Assembly: GCA_964409635.1 (NCBI GenBank)
Contig: CAYPEL010000073.1
Span: 1-13,190 of the forward strand
Length of the DNA: 13,190 nucleotides
DNA from: CAYPEL01 sp964409635
Lineage (GTDB): Bacteria; Pseudomonadota; Gammaproteobacteria; DSM-19610
Direction of reading: 5' to 3'
The notes under the pieces were generated by a model that saw only the letters and a list, made by a program, of their open reading frames with translations, was not told the DNA's origin and searched no databases. Below are positions 6,363 through 13,190 of the stretch, one piece after another. Positions within the stretch are counted from its first letter, which is position 1. Every line of letters begins with the position of its first letter. Position numbers and translations under genes: made by a program.

Positions 6363-7253
6363 ATGACGACTTCATTACAGAAAAAACGGGCATTACAGAA
6401 AAACCGGGCAGCCCAGAAACATCAGCCAAAAATAAAAACCGGTAAACGCCGCCGGTCATTGCCGTCACGGGCCGAAACCGAAGACCGGCATGCCCTGTAT
6501 GAAAAATCTGTCCAGGCGACAGATTTTGAATACGAGTTTGTCGATGACAATTTCAAACGCATCCGCGGCCGTGAAGCACAGCTGTTACGCGAGGATTTTT
6601 GCGGCACGGCCAGTATGTGTTGCGAATGGGTCAGCCACCGGGATGCAAACCGTGCAATTGGTGTTGATCTCGACGCAGAAGTCCTTGCCTGGGGGCGTAA
6701 GTATAACTTGGCTGATTTAAAATCTGATCAGCGGGTACGCATCACCTTGCTGGAAGAGAATGTGCTGACGGTCAAGACCGACCCGGTCGATCTCGTCATG
6801 GCGATGAATTTTAGCTGGCAAATTTTTAGGGATCGCACCAGCTTGCGGGGCTACTTTGAAAAAGTGTGCGACGCGCTGGTCGACGATGGTATCTTTTTTC
6901 TGGATATTTTCGGCGGCTATGAGGGCCAAAAAGAACTCAAGGAAAAAACCAAGCATAAGGGCTTTACCTACGTTTGGGAGCAGGCCAGTTTCGACCCGAT
7001 TAGTGCTTCAATTGTTTGTCATATTCACTTCACATTTAACGATGGTTCTAAAATCAAAGAAGCCTTTACGTATGAATGGCGATTGTGGTCCTTGCCTGAA
7101 GTGCAGGAGCTGTTAACAGAAGCAGGCTTTTCAAACGTTACCGTTTACTGGCAGGGTGAGGACGATGAGGGTGATGCCAATGGAGAGTTCGAGCCTGCCA
7201 CAGAGGGTGAAGCGGATCCGGCCTGGGTGTGTATGATTAGTGCAGAAAAATGA
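6363..7253 (+). CDS. Class I SAM-dependent methyltransferase with basic repetitive N-terminus
   Basis: Predicted cytosolic methyltransferase of 296 residues; substrate unknown. The SAM-binding region reads LREDFCGTASMCCEWV (about residues 75-90), then GVDLDAEVLAWG (about 100-111) with the acidic residue expected to hold the SAM ribose, and DPVDLVMAMNFSWQIF (about 140-155). This DFCGT form of motif I is typical of a group of uncharacterised bacterial methyltransferases. The C-terminal GDANGEFEPATEGEADPAWVCMISAEK is acidic. The first 36 residues are unusual: strongly basic and containing two and a half copies of a six-residue unit (LQKKRA, LQKNRA, AQKHQP). The conserved protein seems to begin near RRSLPSRAETEDRHALYE, so the leader is an extension. 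The ATG at 6363 is the first in frame; no strong Shine-Dalgarno precedes it. Confidence 0.82.
   Translation: MTTSLQKKRALQKNRAAQKHQPKIKTGKRRRSLPSRAETEDRHALYEKSVQATDFEYEFVDDNFKRIRGREAQLLREDFCGTASMCCEWVSHRDANRAIGVDLDAEVLAWGRKYNLADLKSDQRVRITLLEENVLTVKTDPVDLVMAMNFSWQIFRDRTSLRGYFEKVCDALVDDGIFFLDIFGGYEGQKELKEKTKHKGFTYVWEQASFDPISASIVCHIHFTFNDGSKIKEAFTYEWRLWSLPEVQELLTEAGFSNVTVYWQGEDDEGDANGEFEPATEGEADPAWVCMISAEK
6373..6408 (+). repeat. 18-bp tandem duplication inside a coding start
   Basis: 6373-6390 and 6391-6408 are adjacent 18-base copies differing at one position (A versus C before the final GGG). A third, degraded copy follows with CAGCCCAGAAAC. Because 18 is divisible by three, the duplication adds six residues without a frame change. 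Confidence 0.85.
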
Positions 7254-7326
7254 CACCAAGCCTTAATGGAATAAGACTAAATCTAAATAATTTATAAAAT
7301 ATTAGTGTGCTGGGCCACCCTGCATA

Positions 7327-7355
7327 TTGACAGTGTTATGTGATCGCCTTATAAC
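7327..7355 (+). promoter_or_regulatory. Consensus sigma70 promoter of tusA
   Basis: TTGACA (7327-7332, 6 of 6) is followed after exactly 17 bases by TATAAC (7350-7355, 5 of 6). The expected start is near 7362, leaving a leader of about 29 bases before the tusA ATG. This is the best promoter in the window and suggests high constitutive expression. Confidence 0.85.
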
Positions 7356-7390
7356 TGTACTTGGAAATCAACAACACTAAAGGATGGAGT

Positions 7391-7621
7391 ATGGATTTTG
7401 ATCAAGAATTGGATGCGCGAGGACTCAACTGCCCCTTACCAATATTACGTGCCAAGAAGAGTCTTGGAACTCTGGATACAGGGCAGGTGCTAAAAGTTGT
7501 TGCGACTGACCCAGGTTCAGTCAAGGACTTTCAGGCTTTCTGTGAACAAACCAAAAATGAATTGGTTGAACACAATGAAGCTGGTGGTGAATACAATTTT
7601 CTAATTCGTAAAACTGCCTGA
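7391..7621 (+). CDS. tusA: Sulfur carrier protein TusA (SirA/YeeD/TusA family)
   Basis: Small cytosolic sulfur carrier of 76 residues that takes persulfide sulfur from a cysteine desulfurase and hands it on, in E. coli to TusBCD for tRNA 2-thiouridine, and in sulfur oxidisers also within dissimilatory pathways. The family signature LDARGLNCPLPILRAKKSL is present, with the sulfur-carrying cysteine in the C-P-x-P motif. VVATDPGSVKDFQAFC and a C-terminal YNFLIRK complete the two-layer fold. The frame is open to a TTG at 7361, but the ATG at 7391 has an AGGA Shine-Dalgarno 6 bases ahead and gives the normal length. It is a monocistronic unit with its own promoter and terminator. Other members of the family (YeeD, YedF) share the motif; stand-alone size, strong expression signals and sequence favour TusA. 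Confidence 0.88.
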   Translation: MDFDQELDARGLNCPLPILRAKKSLGTLDTGQVLKVVATDPGSVKDFQAFCEQTKNELVEHNEAGGEYNFLIRKTA

Positions 7622-7646
7622 ACCAAACACGTTTTTAATATCAATA

Positions 7647-7673
7647 AAGCCGGGTAATTTACCCGGCTTTTTT
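7647..7673 (+). terminator. Intrinsic terminator after tusA
   Basis: GCCGGGTAA and TTACCCGGC form a GC-rich 9-bp perfect stem, extended by AA/TT pairing at the base, and are followed by a run of six T (7668-7673). It lies 26 bases after the tusA stop and closes the single-gene unit. Confidence 0.93.
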
Positions 7674-7764
7674 AGTACCCCGCCTATTAATCCTTCCTAT
7701 AAGTGTGTGTAATTAAGGATATTTTGGCCCGTTCCCTGGTCTTATATTTGGTGTTGCCTGCGTC

Positions 7765-7773
7765 TGCTATACT
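7765..7773 (+). promoter_or_regulatory. Candidate extended -10 promoter for the L,D-transpeptidase gene
   Basis: TGC followed by TATACT (7768-7773) makes an extended -10 element (TGnTATACT). The -35 region 17 bases upstream (TATTTG) is weak, as is common for extended -10 promoters. It leaves a leader of about 100 bases. A second TATAAT at 7815-7820 has no recognisable -35. The 7674-7881 spacer holds no gene I can support. Confidence 0.5.
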
Positions 7774-7864
7774 AGCTTCGCACACATCAAAACCGGCCCG
7801 GTATATGGGTTGACTATAATCTATAACAAGAAGGGTAAACGGAAGATACCCGAATAAACAAAAA

Positions 7865-7875
7865 GAGGAGGTGAT
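7865..7875 (+). promoter_or_regulatory. Very strong Shine-Dalgarno of the L,D-transpeptidase gene
   Basis: GAGGAGGTGAT contains nine bases (GGAGGTGAT) complementary to the standard 3' end of 16S rRNA. The GGAGG core is 10 bases from the ATG at 7882, somewhat long. It is far stronger than any other ribosome site in the window and fixes the start. Confidence 0.8.
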
Positions 7876-7881
7876 GGTGCC

Positions 7882-9591
7882 ATGCAATACCGATCACAAG
7901 TCTCTACCTATTGGGCGTATGCCCTATGCTTAGTTATAGGCCTGCTACAGGTTCCTGTTTTTGCATCTGTTGATACATCAATTCAGTTACCCAAGCCATC
8001 TGGTGTGAAGCAGCTGGGAGCCACTGCACGCTGGTTGGATAGCCTCGCTTTACAAAATACGAAAGGCATCAGCAGGTTTTATACGGCACACAAATTTAAT
8101 CCTGTCTGGCTCGGCAACGAGGGTCTGCTGGATCGTGTCCGGGAGCTGTATGCCTTTTTAGATCAGGCTCAAGTTGAAGGCCTGGTGATGACTGATCAAC
8201 TACGCGAAACACTTGATCGCATAAAAAAATCGCCCGAGAGCAAAGTAGAAAAGGCCAGGCAGGATATTCTATTAACCGATTTGTTTATGAGCCTGGCCCG
8301 CTACGCTGCGCAAGGACAAATGAACCCACTGGGAATCGATGATGAGTGGCACTACGAGCGGCCACACGTTGATGCCGTTGAAGTATTGAACCAGGCTCTG
8401 GATGCAAATGATATTGCCGGTACTTTGTCGGCGCTGCTTCCCCAACATGAAAGTTACCAGCAGCTTGTGAAGGTGCTGGCTGCATACCGTCAGCTTGCAC
8501 AGTCGGGTGGCTGGCCGGTGTTTTCATTGGCTGGCGCATCGCTTGAATACGGAAACTCTGGAGTAGAAATCGTCCCACTGCGTAACCGCCTGAGGTTGAG
8601 CGGTGATCTGGCAGCGGATGTCCCGGATGAACACGTATTTGATTTCGAACTCGAACAGGCGGTAAAAACTTTTCAGCGCCGGCATGGTTTAACCGCGGAT
8701 GGTGTGGTTGGTTTACAAACACGAGAAGCGTTAAATAATTCGGTTGAAGACCGTATTGCGCAGATTACCCTGAACCTTGAACGCTGGCGCTGGTTACCGC
8801 GTGATCTGGGCGAGCGGCATATTCGCGTTAATATGGCCGGTTTCGACTTACAGGTGCATGACAATGGTAAAGTCCCTTTGTCGATGCGCGTTATTGTCGG
8901 CAAGGACAAACGCAAGACACCCTCGTTTACCCGGGATATGAATTATCTGGTCTTTAACCCCTATTGGAATGTTCCTAATAAACTCGCGCGTGAGGATCTC
9001 ATTCCGCATATTCTCAGTGATCCTGGGTATTTATTCCGTAAAAAAATCCGGGTGCTAACCGGCTGGGGGAAAAATAGCGAGGAAGTCGATCCAGAATCCG
9101 TTGACTGGCCAGCGTATCAGAATGCGAAATACCTGCCGTTCAAGTTCAGGCAGGATCCAGGCAAGCGCAACAGTCTAGGCCGGATTAAATTCATGTTACC
9201 TAACCCTTACAGTATTTACTTACACGACACACCTTCCAGGCGGTTGTTTAAGCGTCCTGTCCGTACCTTCAGCTCCGGCTGTATACGCCTTGAAAACCCG
9301 ATAGCACTGGCGAGCTACGTGATGGGTGAAAAATGGCGTGAAGCTGATATTAAGAGGGTTATAAAACGAAAGAAAAACAAAACCTTATCCTTGCCTGACC
9401 CGATTCCAGTACATATGCTTTACCAAACAGTCTGGGTCGATCAGACGGGTGTTGTCCAGTTCCGGCAGGATATCTATAACCGGGACAAGCTACTGACGGT
9501 GGCACTGCCGAGGGTAAATAACCTTGTTGCCAATAGCGAAAATAGCAAAAATCTGACACAGCAGGAACCGCTTAGTTTGTTACAAAATTGA
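7882..9591 (+). CDS. L,D-transpeptidase, YcbB/LdtD type
   Basis: Periplasmic enzyme that cross-links peptidoglycan stems between two meso-diaminopimelate residues (3-3 links), independent of penicillin-binding proteins. The 569-residue product starts with a signal peptide (hydrophobic WAYALCLVIGLLQVPVFA, cleavage likely near residue 28). A scaffold domain follows (ARWLDSLALQNTKGISRFYTAH onward), then a peptidoglycan-binding domain at about 251-290 (FELEQAVKTFQRRHGLTADG), and a YkuD catalytic domain at about 313-480. The catalytic motif is complete: H448 in YLHDTPSRRLF and C467 in TFSSGCIRLENP, with the SSGC form seen in YcbB relatives. It contains the long lid insertion of this subfamily (about 365-430). 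Length is close to E. coli LdtD (615). The MepK-like gene follows 128 bases downstream, the same order as ycbB-ycbK in E. coli. Confidence 0.92.
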   Translation: MQYRSQVSTYWAYALCLVIGLLQVPVFASVDTSIQLPKPSGVKQLGATARWLDSLALQNTKGISRFYTAHKFNPVWLGNEGLLDRVRELYAFLDQAQVEGLVMTDQLRETLDRIKKSPESKVEKARQDILLTDLFMSLARYAAQGQMNPLGIDDEWHYERPHVDAVEVLNQALDANDIAGTLSALLPQHESYQQLVKVLAAYRQLAQSGGWPVFSLAGASLEYGNSGVEIVPLRNRLRLSGDLAADVPDEHVFDFELEQAVKTFQRRHGLTADGVVGLQTREALNNSVEDRIAQITLNLERWRWLPRDLGERHIRVNMAGFDLQVHDNGKVPLSMRVIVGKDKRKTPSFTRDMNYLVFNPYWNVPNKLAREDLIPHILSDPGYLFRKKIRVLTGWGKNSEEVDPESVDWPAYQNAKYLPFKFRQDPGKRNSLGRIKFMLPNPYSIYLHDTPSRRLFKRPVRTFSSGCIRLENPIALASYVMGEKWREADIKRVIKRKKNKTLSLPDPIPVHMLYQTVWVDQTGVVQFRQDIYNRDKLLTVALPRVNNLVANSENSKNLTQQEPLSLLQN

Positions 9592-9673
9592 ACCTGTATC
9601 ACATTTCTTGAAGGTAAAGGTGGATCACGTCGGCATCGTACTCAAGTGGGCTGGCGATAAGCCGCCGAACAGG

Positions 9674-9679
9674 TATAAT
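9674..9679 (+). promoter_or_regulatory. Candidate -10 box for the MepK-like gene
   Basis: A perfect TATAAT lies 40 bases before the ATG at 9720. The hexamer 17 bases upstream (CTGGCG, 9651-9656) matches the -35 consensus at only half its positions. It suggests the gene can be transcribed separately from the L,D-transpeptidase gene; no terminator separates the two, so read-through is also likely. Confidence 0.45.
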
Positions 9680-9719
9680 CTGCGCGCAGAATATCCTGAG
9701 TATTTCGTGTTTAAGGACT

Positions 9720-10295
9720 ATGACGACTATACAACGAACCAACAAGATCCAGCCCAGCCAACAGCCGTCCCGCCGGCTTTTCCTGAAATCCATTGCCGGT
9801 GTAACGGCTTCTCTGTCCGCTGTTCCTGCCTGGGCGAAACTGCAACATACGCAGGTACGCACCCTCAGCTTCAAAAATTTACATACCGGAGAAACACTGC
9901 GTTCAACCTATTGGGCCGAGGGTGAGTATCTCAGGGACGAACTGATACTGGTTGATCGCGTCTTGCGGGATCACCGCACCGATGAAGTGATCGATATGGA
10001 TACCAAATTAATCGATACCCTGTATGTTATGCAGCAACTGGTTAAAGTGCCCGGTACTTTCCACGTTATTTCGGGCTATCGTTCACCGGCCAGCAATGAA
10101 CAATTACGCGCCGGGAATAACGGCGTTGCGAAACACAGTTTTCACATGCAGGGCAGGGCGATAGATATCAGTTTGCCGGGTTGTGAACTCAAAAATTTAC
10201 GCAATGCCGTTCTGTCTATGCAGGCAGGTGGTGTCGGTTACTACCCGAAATCGAATTTTATTCATGTTGATACGGGTAAAGTACGCCACTGGTAA
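9720..10295 (+). CDS. Tat-exported murein endopeptidase, YcbK/MepK-like (DUF882, peptidase M15 family)
   Basis: Predicted periplasmic zinc peptidase of the YcbK family, whose E. coli member MepK cuts 3-3 cross-links in peptidoglycan. The 191-residue product has a twin-arginine signal, SRRLFLKSIAG (residues 17-27), followed by a hydrophobic stretch and AVPAWA, with cleavage likely after A39. The zinc-site motifs are visible: SGYRSPASN (118-126), HSFHMQGRAIDIS with H142 and D149, and GGVGYYPKSNFIHVDTG with H182. Length and motif order match DUF882 proteins. The start is the only ATG in frame ahead of the signal peptide; AAGGA lies only 2 bases before it, so initiation may be weak. Standing next to an L,D-transpeptidase, it supplies the opposing activity on the same bond. 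Confidence 0.9.
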   Translation: MTTIQRTNKIQPSQQPSRRLFLKSIAGVTASLSAVPAWAKLQHTQVRTLSFKNLHTGETLRSTYWAEGEYLRDELILVDRVLRDHRTDEVIDMDTKLIDTLYVMQQLVKVPGTFHVISGYRSPASNEQLRAGNNGVAKHSFHMQGRAIDISLPGCELKNLRNAVLSMQAGGVGYYPKSNFIHVDTGKVRHW

Positions 10296-10334
10296 TCGCG
10301 TCGCTACAAACACGCATGATAGCCTTACTCATGT

Positions 10335-10442
10335 GTACGTTGATTACCCGACAGATCATTTACAGACGTGCTGTGAATACGTCCCTGGGCAGCATCCTTG
10401 CTGCCGACGGTCTGTAAATGATCTGTCGGGCAATCAACGTAC
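10335..10442. repeat. 108-bp nested palindrome with 33-bp arms between convergent genes
   Basis: Arms 10335-10367 and 10410-10442 are inverted repeats of 33 bases with a single mismatch (A versus G near TTACCCG / TTGCCCG). The 42-base interior holds a second hairpin, GGCAGC (10388-10393) with GCTGCC (10400-10405). The trinucleotide TGT borders both ends (10332-10334 and 10443-10445), possibly a 3-bp target duplication or chance. It sits between the stops of the MepK-like gene and rluE, 9 bases from the latter. It has no T-run, so it is not a classical terminator, though it could stop or protect transcripts from both sides. A small non-coding mobile element (MITE-like) is an alternative. The sequence does not resemble the REP element at 5273. 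Confidence 0.8.
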
Positions 10443-10451
10443 TGTTTAGTA

Positions 10452-10985
10452 TCAAGCGTTCACAATCACGTACTTACCGGTAGGAATGCCATCCAGTTTC
10501 CATTCGCCCACCCGATGACGGATCAAACGTAAAGTTGGAAAGCCGATGTGCGCCGTCATTCGCCTGACTTGCCGGTTGCGTCCTTCCCTAAGCCCTATAG
10601 CCAACCAGCTGGTTGGTATCTGCTGCCGTTGCCGGATCGGCGGTATACGCTCCCAGATATCAGGTTCGTCTATGAGGTTGCTTGGCGCTGGTTTAGTCAA
10701 TCCATCTTTTAGCCTGACGCCCTGGCGTAACGGGTCAAGATCTGAATCTTCCGGCCTGCCTTCAACATGCACCCAGTAGTGCTTGAGTTTGTCATAGCGT
10801 GGATGGGTGATACGTTGTTGCAGCTTGCCGTCGTCGGTTAGAACCAGCAGGCCTTCACTGTCGTAGTCCAGCCGTCCTGCTACATAGACTCCCTTGATAT
10901 CGATAAAATCAGCGAGGGTTTGTTTGCCGCTGTCGGTGGTAAATTGTGAAAGGACACGGAAAGGTTTGTTGAAGAGCACAAGCAT
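10452..10985 (-). CDS. rluE: 23S rRNA pseudouridine synthase RluE
   Basis: Pseudouridine synthase of the RsuA/RluB/RluE group; E. coli RluE makes pseudouridine at 23S position 2457. The 177-residue product has no N-terminal S4 domain, as is normal for RluE, and begins directly with LVLFNKPFRVLSQFT. The catalytic aspartate D40 is in GRLDYDSEGLLVLTDDG. Further family blocks are PPIRQRQQIPTSWLAIGLREGRNRQVRRMTAHIGFPTLRLIRHRVGEW, nearly the RluE consensus. The ATG at 10985 is followed straight away by conserved sequence; no clear Shine-Dalgarno is present. It starts 29 bases after the lon stop on the same strand with no terminator between, so it is probably co-transcribed with lon. Confidence 0.92.
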   Translation of the reverse strand: MLVLFNKPFRVLSQFTTDSGKQTLADFIDIKGVYVAGRLDYDSEGLLVLTDDGKLQQRITHPRYDKLKHYWVHVEGRPEDSDLDPLRQGVRLKDGLTKPAPSNLIDEPDIWERIPPIRQRQQIPTSWLAIGLREGRNRQVRRMTAHIGFPTLRLIRHRVGEWKLDGIPTGKYVIVNA

Positions 10986-11014
10986 GCGTTTTTTGTTTAG
11001 GGATAAAATAACTC

Positions 11015-13141
11015 TCAGGCAGATTTATCAAACAAGAGCGGAACAATATCCGAAAACTGACTTGCGAAATGCACCGTCACGCCGTCACGAATGTAATCTG
11101 GAATTTCTTCGAAGTCACCCCGGTTGGCTTCAGGGAGAATCAACTCTTTAATATTAACACGCCGGGCAGCGATGACCTTTTCACGGATGCCGCCTACCGG
11201 AAATACTTGTCCAGTTAACGTCAGTTCACCCGTCATCGCAAGCCTGCGCACCAGCTTCCGGCCACGCGCCAGTGATAGCAAGGCGCTTGCCATCGTAACA
11301 CCAGCACTCGGCCCGTCTTTCGGCGTAGCACCCGCAGGTACGTGTAAATGTATCAGTGACTTTTCAAAGAAACCGGCTTTTGCACCCCAGCGTTCTGCAT
11401 TCGCCGTAATGTAGCTATAGGCGATTTCAGCAGATTCACGCATCACGTTACCCAGTTGCCCGGTCAGTTTGAAACCGCGTTGTAAGTCATGCACGCGGGT
11501 TGCTTCTATACTGAGCGTCGCGCCACCCATGGCTGTCCAGGCAAGACCCGTAATTACACCCACACCCGTCATACGCTTTTCTTTTTGGAACGGCGCCTTG
11601 CCAAGATATTCCTCGATATCGCCTGCGCGTACGCGTATGGGCGTTTTTTTACCGTTAAGTATTTTTATGACAGCTTTGCGCGCAATGCTACCGAGATATT
11701 TTTCCAGCCGGCGCACCCCGGCTTCACGGGCGTAGTTTTCTATGATTTTGCGCAGTGCGGCTTTATCGATACGCAGTTGGCCGCGTTTTTTCAGGCCAGC
11801 GCGTTCAATTTGCCGCGGTAATAAATGGTTGGTCGCGATTTCCAGTTTTTCACTGGCCAGGTAGCCCGACAACTGAATAATTTCCATGCGGTCAAGTAAT
11901 GGCCTGGGGATAGTGTCCAGCTGATTGGCGGTACAGATGAACAGGGTTTTGGATAAATCAAAGGGCACATCAAGGTAGTGATCGAGAAAGTCCGAGTTCT
12001 GTTCCGGGTCAAGCACCTCAAGCAGGGCGGAAGCCGGATCACCCTGGTAAGAATTACCCACCTTGTCGATTTCATCGAGCATGATGACCGGGTTTGCTGA
12101 CTGGGTATCTTTAATCGCCTGGATGAACTTGCCGGGCATGGCACCGACATAGGTGCGGCGGTGGCCTTTTATCTCCGCTTCATCGCGCATACCACCGAGT
12201 GAGAAGCGGAAAAACTTACGCCCTAGGGCGCGTGCAATGGAGCGGCCCAGCGAGGTCTTACCCACACCGGGTGGTCCGACAAATAAAATAATCGAGCCGG
12301 ACACCTCACCTTTCATAATGCCGACGCCAATAAACTCAAGAAAGCGCTGTTTAATATCATCCAGACCGACGTGGTCTTGGTCGAGAATTTTGCGCGCCTG
12401 TTTGAGGTTCAGCTGATCTTTGGTGTGTTTACCCCAGGGTAAAACAGTCAACCAGTCCAGATAATTGCGCGTGGTGGCATACTCTGGTGAGCCTGTTTCC
12501 AGTACAGAGAATTTTTGCATTTCCTCATCGATGCGTTTTTGCGCGGCTTCCGGTAGGGTCAGCGTGGCCAGCCGTTCTCTGAACTTATCGGCCTCGGCGG
12601 TGCGGTCGTCTTTGGAAATGCCCAGCTCCTTCTGGATGATCTTGAGTTGTTCGCGCAGGATATGTTCGCGTTGATGATCCTGCATTTCATCCTCGACCTG
12701 CTTACGGATATCCGCTTGCGTCTTGGCAAGCTCCAGTTCCTTGTGAATGAGGATGTGCACGCGCTTCATCCGCGTCAGCAAATCCAGCGCTTCCAGTACC
12801 TGTTGCTGTTCTTTGCGCGCCGAGGTTGTCAGGCTGGCGGCGAAGTCGGCCAGGTGCGAGGGGTCGTTGGGGTGGAAATGCTCGACAAATAGTTTGAACT
12901 CTTCGCCATATAGTGGGTTGAGCGGAATCAGTTCCTTGATGGTGTTAATGATCGAAACTGCATAGGCTTTGATGTCTGGGATTTCGTCGTACTTTTCTTC
13001 AGGAAAATATTCGACACGCGCACTGAAGGGGGCTTTTTTAGTGAGCCAGCGGGTCACCTTGAAGCGTTGTATGCCCTCCAGTAAAACCTGCATACGGCCA
13101 TCCATTTTACCCACCCGATGGATACGGCAGGCGGTGCCCAT
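11015..13141 (-). CDS. lon: ATP-dependent protease Lon, N-terminally truncated at the window edge
   Basis: Cytosolic AAA+ serine protease that degrades damaged and short-lived regulatory proteins. From the Met at 13141 there are 708 residues: the end of the N-terminal substrate-binding domain (MQVLLEGIQRFKV), a coiled-coil region (about 105-210), Walker A GPPGVGKT (289-296), Walker B VIMLDE (352-357), sensor region FICTANQLDTIPRPLLDRME, and the protease domain with catalytic S612 in KDGPSAG and K655 in GGIREKV. The Ser-Lys spacing of 43 equals that of E. coli Lon (S679/K722). By that alignment about 67 residues are missing before this Met, which lies inside the conserved YxxGT segment and has no ribosome binding site, so it is not a natural start. 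The frame reads on for 15 codons (to 13186) and then meets TAG at 13189-13187. Whether this is a mutation, a sequencing error or a frameshift cannot be decided here. Confidence 0.9.
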   Translation of the reverse strand: MGTACRIHRVGKMDGRMQVLLEGIQRFKVTRWLTKKAPFSARVEYFPEEKYDEIPDIKAYAVSIINTIKELIPLNPLYGEEFKLFVEHFHPNDPSHLADFAASLTTSARKEQQQVLEALDLLTRMKRVHILIHKELELAKTQADIRKQVEDEMQDHQREHILREQLKIIQKELGISKDDRTAEADKFRERLATLTLPEAAQKRIDEEMQKFSVLETGSPEYATTRNYLDWLTVLPWGKHTKDQLNLKQARKILDQDHVGLDDIKQRFLEFIGVGIMKGEVSGSIILFVGPPGVGKTSLGRSIARALGRKFFRFSLGGMRDEAEIKGHRRTYVGAMPGKFIQAIKDTQSANPVIMLDEIDKVGNSYQGDPASALLEVLDPEQNSDFLDHYLDVPFDLSKTLFICTANQLDTIPRPLLDRMEIIQLSGYLASEKLEIATNHLLPRQIERAGLKKRGQLRIDKAALRKIIENYAREAGVRRLEKYLGSIARKAVIKILNGKKTPIRVRAGDIEEYLGKAPFQKEKRMTGVGVITGLAWTAMGGATLSIEATRVHDLQRGFKLTGQLGNVMRESAEIAYSYITANAERWGAKAGFFEKSLIHLHVPAGATPKDGPSAGVTMASALLSLARGRKLVRRLAMTGELTLTGQVFPVGGIREKVIAARRVNIKELILPEANRGDFEEIPDYIRDGVTVHFASQFSDIVPLLFDKSA

Positions 13142-13190
13142 CCTATAAAAATCTTTTGTTTTTCTCGCTTCATAACGCCGGTTTTGCTAA

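Noticed and set aside
7687..7887. Open frame of 66 codons on the minus strand
   Set aside because: It lies in the promoter and leader region of the L,D-transpeptidase gene, matches no family I know, and its start would overlap that gene's ATG.
9608..9925. Open frame of 105 codons on the plus strand overlapping the MepK-like start
   Set aside because: It is out of frame with a clearly real gene (Tat signal, zinc motifs) and its own translation has no recognisable domain.
1..13190. tRNA, rRNA, CRISPR array, prophage or insertion sequence
   Set aside because: I saw no cloverleaf with a T-loop, no regularly spaced repeats, and no transposase, integrase or phage gene in any frame.

Overview
The window looks like chromosomal DNA from a gammaproteobacterium. 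The evidence is an IscR with its three cysteines and histidine, TusA, RluE, Lon, a YcbB-type L,D-transpeptidase next to a YcbK/MepK-type endopeptidase, a GlcD/GlcE glycolate oxidase, and a GTAG-headed REP-type palindrome. A run of 100 Ns at 5367-5466 marks a scaffold gap, so this is a draft assembly (isolate or metagenome bin); I cannot name a genus.

Layout. (1) 1-3410, minus strand: pgm (phosphoglucomutase), then glcD, then the 5' part of glcE, packed with no spacing and probably one transcript; glcE runs off the left edge. (2) 3411-4618, plus strand: a 129-bp spacer with a 7-bp-arm palindrome, a DUF1249 (YqiB-like) gene, and iscR with a perfect TATAAT and a 25-bp palindrome just upstream. 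(3) 4625-5218, minus strand: a DUF938 SAM-dependent methyltransferase convergent with iscR. (4) 5219-5480: a paired GTAG-type REP element followed by the assembly gap. (5) 5481-7253: an inositol-monophosphatase-family gene (minus) divergent from a class I methyltransferase (plus) whose N-terminus carries an 18-bp tandem duplication. (6) 7327-7673: tusA as a self-contained unit with a consensus sigma70 promoter and an intrinsic terminator. (7) 7768-10295, plus strand: a periplasmic L,D-transpeptidase followed by a Tat-exported MepK-like endopeptidase. (8) 10335-10442: a 108-bp nested palindrome between convergent genes. (9) 10452-13190, minus strand: lon followed by rluE.

Functional links. Glycolate oxidase turns glycolate into glyoxylate, and its subunit genes are joined here to the glucose-1-P/glucose-6-P mutase. 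The L,D-transpeptidase makes 3-3 peptidoglycan cross-links and MepK-type enzymes cut them, so that pair is a make-and-break module for one bond. IscR and TusA both belong to sulfur/Fe-S metabolism but are not adjacent. iscR stands without an isc operon downstream.

No clearly new multi-gene system is visible; most genes are conserved housekeeping genes. The points most worth a second look are the in-frame TAG that cuts the N-terminus off an otherwise intact lon at the right edge, the 108-bp nested palindrome, the REP pair abutting the assembly gap, the lone iscR with its candidate operator, and the repeat-extended methyltransferase.
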